Below, piece by piece: positions 50,532 to 59,890 of a stretch of 64,000 nucleotides of DNA. The notes beneath the pieces are model-generated. The model was given only the letters and a program-made list of their open reading frames with translations, did not search any database and was not told where the DNA came from. Every line of letters starts with the position of its first letter. Positions within the stretch are counted from its first letter, which is position 1. The stretch is from positions 3,671,001-3,735,000 of the forward strand of contig NZ_JAPDUW010000001.1 in the NCBI RefSeq assembly GCF_026015295.1. The letters run 5' to 3'. Position numbers and translations under genes: made by a program. Source of the DNA: Segatella copri. Its GTDB lineage: Bacteria > Bacteroidota > Bacteroidia > Bacteroidales > Bacteroidaceae.

Positions 50532-52040
50532 TTACTGCAGGATACCGAGCGCCTTGTTCAGCCCAACCTGAGTCAGCTTCACGTCGATTTCTGCATCAAT
50601 CTTCTGGCTCTGTGCTTTCTGCCAGGCAGTCTGTGCAGCCATCACGTCGGTAACCTCCATCACGCCTTCCTTGAAACCGAGGTTGGCGCATCTCAGGTTC
50701 TCATCTGCACTGGCGATGTTCTTCATTGCCATGTTGAGCTTCTTCTGGGCTTCCTTTACCTTAAACTGGCTTTGAGTAATCTGCAGATGAATCTTCTCTC
50801 TCGTATCATCCAGGTTCATCTGGGCGATATTGCTGGCAGCCTTGGCGGCTCTCACCTTGTAGGCGCCGTCGAACCAGTTCCATACCGGAACATGAACCAT
50901 CACGCCTACGTTCCAGACTCCGGTAAACTTCTTCTGGAAACCATTGAATACGTTCGGGTTCGAAATCATGTAGCCGCCTGTCAGCATGACGTGAGGCAGA
51001 TTGATGGCGCGAACCATTTTGGTAGCTTCTTTAGAGATGTCGAGCGCATTCTGCAGCATGCGGAGTTCCGGCCGGGTGTTCAGCGCCGAATCCTGTGCTG
51101 CCACTTTCTGCTGCTCGGTGTCAACAGGAGTTCCTGATAAAGCCAGGGTTTCCTTATCTTCATCGGCAAGTGTGATTTCCTGGTTCATCGGAATGCCGCA
51201 GAGCTGGCAGAGCAGCATCTTCGACAGGGCGAGTCCGTCTTCTGCTTGGGTAATCTGCATCTCAGCCTCGTTCACTTTCACGTCTACCTTCAGTCCGTCT
51301 GCCTTGGTGGCTACTCCCTGCTGAATCATCTTATGAACATCCTCGTTCAGTTTCTTTACGAGGTCGCGGTAACTGATGGCGAGTTTCTGCTTCTGCTTCA
51401 GCGAAACGGCGAGCCAGTAAGCCTGGTCTATGCTGTAGAGCGTGCTCTGGGTCTGCTGGTCGAGATCATTCTCTGCAATCTGCTCTCCGATGTCGGCAAT
51501 CTTGTTGGCTGCAATGATGGCTCCACCCATATAGATAGGTTGGCGAACCATCACGCTTCCAGCCCAGATATTGCGGGTGTCGGTACGGAAAGCATCTACC
51601 AGTTTCTCTCCCAGCGCATTGCCTTGCTGCTGCAGGGGTCCCAGTTTCTCATTCAGCAGTCCGCCTATCTGCTGCGCTATCTCCGGGGTAATCATTCCCT
51701 GACTTACAAGTTGGCTCATCAGATTGCTGGCTCCTCCCGATATTCCTCCGGTAACGGTAGAGCCGATATTGCTGAATGTTGATTTCTGACCGTCGTTCAG
51801 CAGCGAAATCTCCCTGCTGAACCATTCGTAACCGCCTAAAGCATCTACTTTAGGAAGATATTTGGTACGTGCCGATTTCTTCATGTTGTACGCCACGTCT
51901 TTCTTGAGCTTCGAGGCATTGAGCTGCTTGTTGTTGCGCAGCGCCATGGCACGGCAACTGTCAAGGCTCAGCGTTTGTGCCTGAGCCCCAGCAGGAATCA
52001 ATGCTCCCATCAGCATGATAAGAGTTATATATTTTTTCAT
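50532..52040 (-). CDS. TolC-family outer-membrane efflux protein
   Basis: 502 residues with signal peptide (ITLIMLMGALIPAGAQA). Two outer-membrane-efflux repeats: SLDSCRAMALRNNKQLNASK opens the first, ELRMLQNALDISKEATKMVR the second, each with long helices (ENDLDQQTQSTLYSIDQAYW, DDTREKIHLQITQSQFKVKE). A trimer would form the exit duct of the tripartite pump. First gene of the operon, with its own promoter. Confidence 0.94.
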   Translation of the reverse strand: MKKYITLIMLMGALIPAGAQAQTLSLDSCRAMALRNNKQLNASKLKKDVAYNMKKSARTKYLPKVDALGGYEWFSREISLLNDGQKSTFSNIGSTVTGGISGGASNLMSQLVSQGMITPEIAQQIGGLLNEKLGPLQQQGNALGEKLVDAFRTDTRNIWAGSVMVRQPIYMGGAIIAANKIADIGEQIAENDLDQQTQSTLYSIDQAYWLAVSLKQKQKLAISYRDLVKKLNEDVHKMIQQGVATKADGLKVDVKVNEAEMQITQAEDGLALSKMLLCQLCGIPMNQEITLADEDKETLALSGTPVDTEQQKVAAQDSALNTRPELRMLQNALDISKEATKMVRAINLPHVMLTGGYMISNPNVFNGFQKKFTGVWNVGVMVHVPVWNWFDGAYKVRAAKAASNIAQMNLDDTREKIHLQITQSQFKVKEAQKKLNMAMKNIASADENLRCANLGFKEGVMEVTDVMAAQTAWQKAQSQKIDAEIDVKLTQVGLNKALGILQ

Positions 52041-52072
52041 CCTTTGTTTATAATATTATATAATATTGGATG

Positions 52073-52102
52073 CAAAATTATGGAATTATTCTTAAATGAC
52101 AA
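52073..52102 (-). promoter_or_regulatory. Promoter of the TolC-HlyD-ABC operon
   Basis: Minus strand: -7 TAATTTTG (52073-52080), 19-bp gap, -33 TTG (52100-52102). Confidence 0.75.
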
Positions 52103-52205
52103 AGAAATTTTGTTTATCAAATCTTTAAGAATCAAAAATTATATTGCATTGTGGAAAAATAGAACATACCTTCTGGTTTTCCGTAATCCCTTAATCGTCT
52201 GTTTC

Positions 52206-53105
52206 TTAGAAATTCACCCGTTCTGTCTCCCCCCAGGTAGGGTCTACGGTAATGCTTATTCCACCACCCGTACTGTCGTCTCCGCCACCGAATCCGTCAG
52301 CAATGGAAATCTCGGTATAGGTTGTTTGGTTCTGATGGATTTTCAAATCGGCTTTTTCAAAACTCTTTACCACCTTTGCATCGGCATCCAGAAAGCTGAT
52401 ACTCATCTTGATGTTCTTCTCTTCTTCATGTGGGAAGGTGTAGACGGTAAAGTCTCTGCCGCCATCTTTCATACTGAAATTCTCGGTCTGACGGCTGTTC
52501 ACGCAGCCGAATCCGGTGGTTGCATCCAGGGTGCTGCTGCCGCCGGTATAATAGAACTTGATGCTTCTGATTTCTTCGGGAATGGTTTCGTCGTTAATAT
52601 GTAACTTGAAGGCGCCAACTGCTCGCCTCAGGTTGATGTTTGTGGTGGCGCCCTCTTCGTTTACGCTCAACCTGCCGTAATAATAGAAGGTGTCGGTAAG
52701 TTTGTTGCTTGCAAACTTTACTTTCTCGGGTGCGCTGACAGAGCAGTTTCCCTTTCCGTTGTGGGCAATCACCACCAGTCGGTATTCTCCTTCGTCCAGA
52801 CTTACATAGGCTGTTCCGAAGCCATTGTCTGTTGAAAGCTGGTTCACCGTCTCCAGTTTCTCCTCTCCGTCAAAGATGGCAAGTGTCAGTCTGGAGCACA
52901 CATCGCCCAGTGCCATCTGCTTGTCGGCAGCTTTGGTTGTCAGCAGACTTATGCCTTCTATTTTCTGCACATGGATAGTTACATTGGCGTTTGCCTCACG
53001 TGATTTTCCGGTTGTTTCGTCAATCGAAAACTTCTCGCATGAAGTAAGCGTCGCTACGAGCATCAGCAACAGGGATGCCAGTAACCGATAGGGATTCTTA
53101 CTCAT
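52206..53105 (-). CDS. FimB/Mfa2-family fimbrial anchor-like lipoprotein
   Basis: 299 residues. Lipoprotein signal LVATLTSC (Cys23) followed by two Ig-like beta domains: VTIHVQKIEGISL...VCSRLTLAIFDGEEKLETV, AYVSLDEGEYRLVVIAHNG, INLRRAVGAFKLHINDE. This matches the Mfa2/FimB family, the cell-anchor or length-control subunits of type V fimbriae. No other fimbrillin gene is next to it, so it may be an orphan surface lipoprotein with the same fold. Monocistronic; the ending ISITVDPTWGETERVNF is typical of the family. Confidence 0.83.
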   Translation of the reverse strand: MSKNPYRLLASLLLMLVATLTSCEKFSIDETTGKSREANANVTIHVQKIEGISLLTTKAADKQMALGDVCSRLTLAIFDGEEKLETVNQLSTDNGFGTAYVSLDEGEYRLVVIAHNGKGNCSVSAPEKVKFASNKLTDTFYYYGRLSVNEEGATTNINLRRAVGAFKLHINDETIPEEIRSIKFYYTGGSSTLDATTGFGCVNSRQTENFSMKDGGRDFTVYTFPHEEEKNIKMSISFLDADAKVVKSFEKADLKIHQNQTTYTEISIADGFGGGDDSTGGGISITVDPTWGETERVNF

Positions 53106-53170
53106 AACCGTTCTTATTTACTAGTTGCTCTATGCGTTATCTCGGAGTTTCCTCGGGCATAAAGATGTGG

Positions 53171-53201
53171 CAAATATACGTTTTTTCTCTTTTCTATGCA
53201 A
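53171..53201 (-). promoter_or_regulatory. Promoter of the FimB/Mfa2-like gene
   Basis: Minus strand: -7 TATATTTG (53171-53178), 20-bp gap, -33 TTG (53199-53201). Confidence 0.75.
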
Positions 53202-53228
53202 GTAAAATCTAATAAATCTTTATATTTT

Positions 53229-53258
53229 TTGTCATTTATCTGTTTTTTCGTAATTTTG
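53229..53258 (+). promoter_or_regulatory. Promoter of the HAD phosphatase gene
   Basis: -33 TTG (53229-53231), 19-bp gap, -7 TAATTTTG (53251-53258). Back-to-back with the preceding minus-strand promoter. Confidence 0.75.
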
Positions 53259-53299
53259 CATCGGTTTTTCTGTACTTACAGAGCCGATTTTGCATTGTA

Positions 53300-53315
53300 T
53301 ATATAATAAGGTATA
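53300..53315 (+). repeat. TATATAATAAGGT leader motif
   Basis: One of at least five copies: also 11656-11671 (minus, before ribBA), 40813-40830 (before fructokinase), 54160-54176 and 61108-61124. Three copies lie 10-30 bases before an ATG with AAGG as the likely ribosome-binding site. Confidence 0.6.
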
Positions 53316-53327
53316 GAAGATATTGGT

Positions 53328-54119
53328 ATGGATAAGAAGATAAAAGCATTGTTTTTTGATATTGACGGCACCCTGGTGAGTTTCAAAACTCACAAGATTC
53401 CGCAGAGCACGGTAGATGCCTTGGAGCAGGCTAAGAAGAATGGGGTAGAGGTGTATATTTCTACCGGTCGTCCGCAACTCATCATCAACAACCTCGGTCA
53501 GATAGAACATCTCATCGACGGTTACATCACCACCAATGGAGCCCGCTGTTTTGTAGGCGATAAGGTGGTGAGCCAGCACGCCATCCTTCCTGAAGATGTA
53601 AAGAAGATTATCGAGGCAGCCGACCGTGATGATTATCCGGCAATCGTCGTAGGAGAGCATCATCTCGCTATCCATCATTATACTGACGAGGTTTATGAAA
53701 TCTTTGCCAAGGGACTGGGGGTGGATTGTGAAATCTTCCTGACCGATGTGAATGAACTGGGAGACGAGCAGGTTCTGCAGGTTACTCCTTTCTGTTCGGT
53801 AGAGCAGGAGGCGCTCCTGATGCCTACGCTCCGCAACTGCACCTCGGGCAGATGGCATCCTGCCTTTACGGATATTACGGCAGCCGATGCGGATAAGGGC
53901 AAGGGCTTGCATGCAATGGCTGATTATCTGGGTTTGAACATAGAAGAAACCATGGCTTTCGGCGATGGCGGCAATGATATTTCCATCGTACGGGAGGCAG
54001 GCACCGGTGTTGCAATGGGCAATGCAGGAGATAATCTCAAGCAGGTAGCCGATTACATTACGACTCATGTGGATGAAGATGGTGTTAAGAATGCGCTCCT
54101 CCATTTTGGCGTGATTTAA
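53328..54119 (+). CDS. Cof-type HAD-IIB family phosphatase
   Basis: 263 residues. Motif I FFDIDGTL (Asp11/Asp13), motif II STGRP, motif IV FGDGGNDISIVREAGTGVAM, and the C2B cap between them. Such enzymes dephosphorylate sugar phosphates, pyridoxal phosphate or FMN in the cytoplasm; the exact substrate cannot be told. Monocistronic with its own promoter. Nothing links it to the SusC/SusD operon downstream. Confidence 0.92.
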   Translation: MDKKIKALFFDIDGTLVSFKTHKIPQSTVDALEQAKKNGVEVYISTGRPQLIINNLGQIEHLIDGYITTNGARCFVGDKVVSQHAILPEDVKKIIEAADRDDYPAIVVGEHHLAIHHYTDEVYEIFAKGLGVDCEIFLTDVNELGDEQVLQVTPFCSVEQEALLMPTLRNCTSGRWHPAFTDITAADADKGKGLHAMADYLGLNIEETMAFGDGGNDISIVREAGTGVAMGNAGDNLKQVADYITTHVDEDGVKNALLHFGVI

Positions 54120-54224
54120 GTTCCCGGCGTTATTGACTTTTTTTTTTCATAACTCCCTATATATAATAAGGTGTAATCCTGATGAAGCCTTTTTGATAGG
54201 CGAGTTTCATTTTAATAAAATAAT

Positions 54225-54278
54225 AAAGGCAAACATGTTATTTATTGTAATAAATGGCGTGTTTGCCTTTCTGTTTTT
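54225..54278 (+). terminator. Terminator after the phosphatase gene
   Basis: Perfect 11-bp stem AAAGGCAAACA/TGTTTGCCTTT (54225-54235, 54260-54270), 24-base loop, then CTGTTTTT. Between the gene and the hairpin is a TATATAATAAGGTGTAA motif (54160-54176). No gene in 54120-54502. Confidence 0.85.
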
Positions 54279-54416
54279 AAACCTCCCTTTTGTACCTAGT
54301 TTCTTCTTGTTATTTACGTTTTGTGAGAATAAATACCAGAAATGCTTACGAAAAGTAATAGAATATACGAAAAATATACAAAAAGTACTATAAAGTTGAT
54401 ATTTTGTATCAAATTG

Positions 54417-54459
54417 TTTGCTAAAAAATTGTTTAATTAGCAAAAAGTATGTATCTTTG
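54417..54459 (+). promoter_or_regulatory. Promoter with overlapping palindrome for the second susC-susD operon
   Basis: -33 TTG (54429-54431), 20-bp gap, -7 TATCTTTG (54452-54459). The inverted repeat TTTGCTAA (54417-54424) / TTAGCAAA (54437-54444) straddles the -33 element. No fructan-type half-site is present. Confidence 0.75.
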
Positions 54460-54502
54460 CACCCGATATTTGTAAGTTGTTTAATTTTTAAGAGAGAGAA
54501 TT

Positions 54503-57500
54503 ATGGTAAAAAGATTGACCATGCTCATGGGGGGGCTTGTTCTTTCAACAGGAATGGCTCTCGCTCAAACTACTGTTACAGGTAAGGTTGTTTCTCAGGA
54601 AGATGGTGAGCCGGTGATTGGCGCATCTGTAAGAATTGTAGGAACTAAGACTGGAACAGCGACTGATGTCGATGGTAATTTTACGCTTCCTAATGCCAGC
54701 AAGGATGCTGTCTTGGAAATCAGTTACCTCGGCATGCAGACTAAAACAATGAAAGCATCTGCTAAGATGAAGATCATTTTGGCTTCTGATGCAAGAAATC
54801 TTGACGAGGTAGTTGTTACTGCCTTGGGTATGAAACGTTCAGAGAAAACTTTGGGTTATGCTGCCAGTACAGCCAACGCTTCTGAGTTGACTGTTGCTAA
54901 GTCTGGTTCCCTGATGAGTGGTCTTCAGGGTAAGATGGCTGGTGTGCAGATTTCTGGTGGTGGTGTTACAGGTACCTCTCAGAAAGTCGTAATTCGTGGT
55001 ATTTCTTCTGTTTCCAGCAACAACCCATTGTATATTGTTGATGGTGTGCCTATCAACAATGACCGTTTGGGTGATAACTCTGTTGACTTTGGTAGTGGTG
55101 CAGGCGACATTAACCCAGAGGATATTGAATCGGTAACTGTATTGAAGGGTGCTTCTGCTACTGCTCTTTATGGTTCCCGTGCAGCCAATGGTGTTATCAT
55201 GATTACTACAAAGAAGCCACAGGGTAACAAGAAGGCTTCTATCACTTACGATGGTTCTTTGACATTTACTGATGTGCTCCGTGTGCCAATGACTCAGAAT
55301 CTCTTTGGTCAAGGTTGGGGTTCCTGGTCTAATGAGGAGAATGGTTCTTGGGGACCTCGCCTCGATGGTCGTGAGCACTGGTATGGTTCCACCGGTCTTT
55401 CTAACGGCGAGACTTTAACCAAGCCTTTTTCTTATGTTAAGAACAATATCCGTGACTTCTATCAGGTAGGTAAGGAATGGAACAACAACGTATCTCTCCG
55501 CTATGGTGATGAGAAAGTAGGTATTGTTGCATCTTACGGTAATGTAAGTTCTAATGGTATTACTCCTAATGATGGTGATACATATCATCGTAATACCTTC
55601 TCACTCCGTGGTTACGCCAATATCGACAGATTCCATCTGGACATGTCCCTGAACTATGTTCGCAAGGATATGCGCCGTTCTCGTGATATGTATATGGAGC
55701 TGCTTCAGGGTGCTTCTGATGTTCGTTTCACCGATATGAAGGATTACAACCTTGAGCGTAACAATGTAGATAACTACTATACATTGTATGCTACCAACCC
55801 ATATTATATGGTAGATAACTTCTATTCTACTTATCAGGACGACCGTATTTATGGTAAGCTGGAGTTGTCATACGATATTACCAAGGATATCAAGGTAATT
55901 GGCCGTTTCGGTGGTGATTATACCAATTATAAGACCGAGCGCATCGAACCACGTATTATTTATACCGAAGGTTCTTATCAGGCAACTGGTAATGGTACAA
56001 CTGTAGGTAACCAGGGTTACTATTCTAAGTATCGTTCTCAGCGTGGACAGATTGATGCCAGCCTCTTATTGACCGGTAATCATACTTTCGGTGATTTCTC
56101 GGTAGGTGCAACCTTAGGTTGGAACTTGAACCAGAGAAACTATGATAATGTAGGTGGTTATAATGAGCAGTTGGATATTCCAGGTTGGAATTCCTTGAGT
56201 AATACATCTTCCTATTCGATTACTGATACTGACTCATGGAATAGAAGATTGTTGGGTCTCTTGGGACAGGTTGAATTGGGTTATAAGGATTGGGCTTTCC
56301 TGAACCTTTCTGCCCGTAACGACTGGTCTTCTACTCTTCCTATGGGTGATAACAGCTTCTTCTATGGCGGTGCCAATGTGTCTGTGCTTCTGAATCAGGC
56401 TATTCCTGCTTTGAAGAATGTCAAGCAAATCGACTTGTTGAAGGTTCGTGCAGCTATAGGTCAGACAGGTAATGATGCTGATGTATATATGACTAATTCA
56501 TATTATCGTCCATTCCAGTCTTATTATACATATTTGCCAATTTCCGGTGTTTCTGGTTTGACAGAGTATAACCGTTTGCCAAATAAATCATTGAAGCCTG
56601 AGATTACAACTGAGTATGAGCTTGGTTTGAGCGGTACATTCTTTGGCAACCGTTTGAGCTTCGATGTGGCTTACTATGATCGTACAACCAAAAATCAGAT
56701 TATCTCTGCTACTTTGGCTCCTGAGACAGGTTATACTTCTAACACCCGTAATGTAGGTAAACTTCAGAACAAGGGTATTGAGGCGATGGTTAATTTTACT
56801 CCTATCCGTACTAAGGATTGGGAGTGGAGTGTAGGTGCTACATACGCTAAGAACTGGAGTAAGGTGAAGGAACTTTGGGATGGTCTTGATGAATATACCA
56901 TTCCTGTAGGTACTACAAGTACTGGTTTGTATTCTTCTATGCGTGGTGTATCTTACGTATTGAAGGTTGGTGAGCCTATCGGTATCTTCAAGTTGCCAGC
57001 AACACAGAAGGTAACAGATAAAAACAGTCCATATTATGGTTATAGAATCGTAAATGGTAATGGTTTCTTGCAGTCTAGTACTACAGATTATGATTATCTC
57101 GGTTCTTCTCAGCCAGATTTCGTAATGGGCTTCACCACACATCTGAAGTGGAAGAACTTGAGTCTTGCTGCAACGGGCGACTGGCATAAGGGTGGATTGA
57201 TGTATTCTGAGACATCTTATATTACTCACTTCAATGGTAACTCTACAGAGACCGTATTCAATGAGCGTGATGCTTTTGTTTATCCTCATTCTGTAAAGAT
57301 TGTTGGTGGAGAGTATGTCGAGAATAATATTCCAGTTGCTTCCAACTATATGAATTATGTTCAGGGTAACTATAGCTACAACCCGGAGGTGCGTCGTGAT
57401 TTCGTTGTAAGCCGTTCTTACTTCAAACTCCGTGAGTTGGCTTTGACATACGATTTCCCTAAGACAATCACAAGTGCATTGAAGATGCAGAAGTTGTCTT

Positions 57501-57664
57501 TGAGTCTAGTTGGCCACAACTTGTTGCTCATCACTCCAAAGCATCAGAATTATATCGACCCAGAGTCTTCTAACTTTGGTAATGATATCAGCTCTGAGTT
57601 TGGTGAGACTATGGGTTCTGTGTCAACTCGCAACTATGGTATTAACTTGAAGGTTGTATTTTAA
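54503..57664 (+). CDS. SusC-type TonB-linked outer-membrane transporter, second locus
   Basis: 1053 residues. Signal peptide (GGLVLSTGMALAQ), carboxypeptidase-regulatory-like domain (VTGKVVSQEDGEPVIGASVR), TonB box LDEVVVTALG (100-109), plug (LMSGLQGKMAGVQISGGGV, PLYIVDGVPINN, ALYGSRAANGVIMITTKK) and a barrel ending in RNYGINLKVVF. First gene of a three-gene operon with a SusD-like-2 lipoprotein and a lipid-binding-like lipoprotein. No glycosidase is present, so the cargo may be a peptide or another nutrient rather than a polysaccharide. Confidence 0.95.
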   Translation: MVKRLTMLMGGLVLSTGMALAQTTVTGKVVSQEDGEPVIGASVRIVGTKTGTATDVDGNFTLPNASKDAVLEISYLGMQTKTMKASAKMKIILASDARNLDEVVVTALGMKRSEKTLGYAASTANASELTVAKSGSLMSGLQGKMAGVQISGGGVTGTSQKVVIRGISSVSSNNPLYIVDGVPINNDRLGDNSVDFGSGAGDINPEDIESVTVLKGASATALYGSRAANGVIMITTKKPQGNKKASITYDGSLTFTDVLRVPMTQNLFGQGWGSWSNEENGSWGPRLDGREHWYGSTGLSNGETLTKPFSYVKNNIRDFYQVGKEWNNNVSLRYGDEKVGIVASYGNVSSNGITPNDGDTYHRNTFSLRGYANIDRFHLDMSLNYVRKDMRRSRDMYMELLQGASDVRFTDMKDYNLERNNVDNYYTLYATNPYYMVDNFYSTYQDDRIYGKLELSYDITKDIKVIGRFGGDYTNYKTERIEPRIIYTEGSYQATGNGTTVGNQGYYSKYRSQRGQIDASLLLTGNHTFGDFSVGATLGWNLNQRNYDNVGGYNEQLDIPGWNSLSNTSSYSITDTDSWNRRLLGLLGQVELGYKDWAFLNLSARNDWSSTLPMGDNSFFYGGANVSVLLNQAIPALKNVKQIDLLKVRAAIGQTGNDADVYMTNSYYRPFQSYYTYLPISGVSGLTEYNRLPNKSLKPEITTEYELGLSGTFFGNRLSFDVAYYDRTTKNQIISATLAPETGYTSNTRNVGKLQNKGIEAMVNFTPIRTKDWEWSVGATYAKNWSKVKELWDGLDEYTIPVGTTSTGLYSSMRGVSYVLKVGEPIGIFKLPATQKVTDKNSPYYGYRIVNGNGFLQSSTTDYDYLGSSQPDFVMGFTTHLKWKNLSLAATGDWHKGGLMYSETSYITHFNGNSTETVFNERDAFVYPHSVKIVGGEYVENNIPVASNYMNYVQGNYSYNPEVRRDFVVSRSYFKLRELALTYDFPKTITSALKMQKLSLSLVGHNLLLITPKHQNYIDPESSNFGNDISSEFGETMGSVSTRNYGINLKVVF

Positions 57665-57682
57665 TTAAAGGAGATTTCTTAT

Positions 57683-59278
57683 ATGAAAAGATATAAATTT
57701 TTAAGCGCAGCATTGCTGGGAGCCCTCTTGACAATGGGTACTGTTACTTCTTGTAGCGATTCCGGTTATTTGGATATCAACTACAACCCAAACTATCCTT
57801 CTACAGCTTCCTACAAGCAGTTGCTTCCGGCTGCCGAAGGTTCTATCGTAGCTGTCAGTGGTCTTTATCAGCAAATTACTGGTGACTTTTGGTGCCAGTA
57901 TGTAACACAGGGTAATAGTACAAACCAGTATAATACATTGTCTAATTATGCTGTAACAACATCAGGTTCTATTCCTCCTGTTACTACGATTTGGCAGAAT
58001 ACATATGCCAACAGTCTGGAAGATTTAAAGCTGGCTTTGGCTTCTGCTGAAGAAAGTAAGGCTTGGAACTATTGGATGGTTGCCAAGATTCTTCAGGCCT
58101 ATAATTTCTTGGTATTGACTGATACTTATGGTGATATTCCGTTTACAGGTGCCCTTGATGTCGAAAACAATCCACATGCTGCATTCGATGATAGCAAAAC
58201 CGTAGTTTATCCAGGTATTCTGGAGATGCTGGATGCTGCCATTGCCAAACTCGATGATGCTAAAGCTGCAGAAAAAGCTTCACCTTTAGGAACTGCTGAC
58301 TGTTTCTTGGGAGGCAGTATGGATAGCTGGGCAGGCTTTGCAAAGAGTTTGAAGTTGAAGATGTATCTCAAAGACTTCGACGCTCATAAATCTGATATTC
58401 AGGCTTTACTTAGTGCAGGTGGTCTTTTGGAGCAGGATTGTGCTTGGGTAAATTGGGAAGATGGCGCTAATAAGGGTAATCCTCTTTATGAATTTAATAT
58501 CCGTCAGTTGAATACTACTGAGAATATTCGTGCTTGTCATACTTTCTTAGAGTATCTTTTGGATAAGAAGGATCCTCGTATCATCAAGTTGTATGAGGTA
58601 ACTGCTAATGCCAAAAAAACTCTCGGCTATTCTTCTGATGAGGAACTGGTTGCTCACATGGATGAATGCTACGAGGGCCTTCCTTGCGGAGATAAGCCAA
58701 CTACTGATGAAACTACAGAGGGTGGTATTGCAATCTCTAAGTCTTCTCGTATGAAACAGGCTTATGATGATGCTGTCTATCTGATGAACGAGGCTGAATG
58801 CGAATTGATGATTGCTGAGGCTTATGCTCGTTTGGGTGATGCTGAAAAGGCTGAGGAATATTATAATAAGGGTGTTCTTGCCGGCTTCAGCCGTTGGGGA
58901 TTTGATGGTACTGCATTCGTTGATGGTGCTTACAAGTTCGATAAGGCTGATATGCTTCATAGTATCGCCATGCAGTATTGGGTAACTTATGCTGGAGCGA
59001 ATGCTTATGATGGCTGGATGACCCGTAACCGTTTGGGTATTCCTGAGGTGCAGGCTAATATTACTGTTCGTAAATCAACAACTGCTTTGCAGCGTGAATT
59101 GTCTGATGGTTATGTGTTAGGCAATTTGGTTGATCCAGGTGCTAGCAATATGAATGCCGGTGAGTATCCTATGCGATTGCTTTATCCTACAGCTACTACA
59201 TTGTATAACTCTGCTGCTGCCAAGTATGTAGAAGAGAATGGAAACTCGCTGACCAAGAAACTTTGGTGGGAGAAGTAA
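57683..59278 (+). CDS. SusD/RagB-family nutrient-binding lipoprotein (SusD-like-2 type)
   Basis: 531 residues. Lipoprotein signal LLTMGTVTSC (Cys24), then DSGYLDINYNPNYPSTASY. The typical features of the SusD-like-2 subgroup are present: WNYWMVAKILQAYNFLVLTD-TYGDIPF, AAIAKLDDAKAAEKASP and SWAGFAKSLKLKMYLK. The end (LLYPTATTLYNSAAAKYVEE) also fits. It starts 18 bases after susC. Acts as the surface lid of the SusC barrel. Confidence 0.94.
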   Translation: MKRYKFLSAALLGALLTMGTVTSCSDSGYLDINYNPNYPSTASYKQLLPAAEGSIVAVSGLYQQITGDFWCQYVTQGNSTNQYNTLSNYAVTTSGSIPPVTTIWQNTYANSLEDLKLALASAEESKAWNYWMVAKILQAYNFLVLTDTYGDIPFTGALDVENNPHAAFDDSKTVVYPGILEMLDAAIAKLDDAKAAEKASPLGTADCFLGGSMDSWAGFAKSLKLKMYLKDFDAHKSDIQALLSAGGLLEQDCAWVNWEDGANKGNPLYEFNIRQLNTTENIRACHTFLEYLLDKKDPRIIKLYEVTANAKKTLGYSSDEELVAHMDECYEGLPCGDKPTTDETTEGGIAISKSSRMKQAYDDAVYLMNEAECELMIAEAYARLGDAEKAEEYYNKGVLAGFSRWGFDGTAFVDGAYKFDKADMLHSIAMQYWVTYAGANAYDGWMTRNRLGIPEVQANITVRKSTTALQRELSDGYVLGNLVDPGASNMNAGEYPMRLLYPTATTLYNSAAAKYVEENGNSLTKKLWWEK

Positions 59279-59306
59279 TGATTATTAATGTAATAAACGA
59301 AAAGTC

Positions 59307-59888
59307 ATGAAGAAAATATTATATTTTTTGAGCTTTGTTTTCGTAGCATTGTTTACTGCATGCTCTGAGGGAGACGATTTCGATATCGATTATACTCCTA
59401 TTGCTCCTGTTGGTGGTGAGTATAGAATCAATGTGGAGAGAGGTTATGATGCTTCTAAGACAGATGCAGAGTATTGGGCTTCTAATCCAACAGATGCTGA
59501 ATTCATCTTTAAGACTGATGGTACAGGAACCACTTCGGGTGTTCTCTATGCCTATCTCAGCAATACTACCGATTATGATAAGGATAAGGCATGGATTCGT
59601 GTAGGCTCAACTGCCTCTAAGGCAGCTTACGCCATCAATGCTAAGGTATCTATTGATATGAGTGCTTATACTTTTGGTGGTGAGAATGTGGATGATTTCA
59701 TTGGTAACTCTGCTACAGCTACCGACAAGGTAACTGTTAGCGGTAAGTGTGGTCACAATACTTATACTACTGTATCTGGTACTGTGACAGATGAAATCAG
59801 TTTCACCTATTCCCGTTCTGACCAGCCTGGATATCATTACAGAGTAACAGGCTTTAAGTCTACTGGTTGGGCTGAGGATAACAAGTAA
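59307..59888 (+). CDS. Lipoprotein of the lipid-binding putative hydrolase (PF12888-like) family
   Basis: 193 residues. Signal LSFVFVALFTAC (Cys19). The mature part is beta-rich, with YWASNPTDAEFIFKTDGTG, DKDKAWIRVGS and a C-terminal DQPGYHYRVTGFKSTGWAED that resembles the family's usual ending. These small lipoproteins are typically coded right after SusD-like-2 genes, as here (28-base gap). Their binding partner is unknown; surface binding of the same nutrient is a reasonable guess. Confidence 0.72.
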   Translation: MKKILYFLSFVFVALFTACSEGDDFDIDYTPIAPVGGEYRINVERGYDASKTDAEYWASNPTDAEFIFKTDGTGTTSGVLYAYLSNTTDYDKDKAWIRVGSTASKAAYAINAKVSIDMSAYTFGGENVDDFIGNSATATDKVTVSGKCGHNTYTTVSGTVTDEISFTYSRSDQPGYHYRVTGFKSTGWAEDNK

Positions 59889-59890
59889 TA

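Noticed and set aside
53232..54104. 290-residue reading frame opposite the HAD phosphatase
   Set aside because: It overlaps a gene with all HAD motifs and crosses that gene's promoter; no family resemblance.
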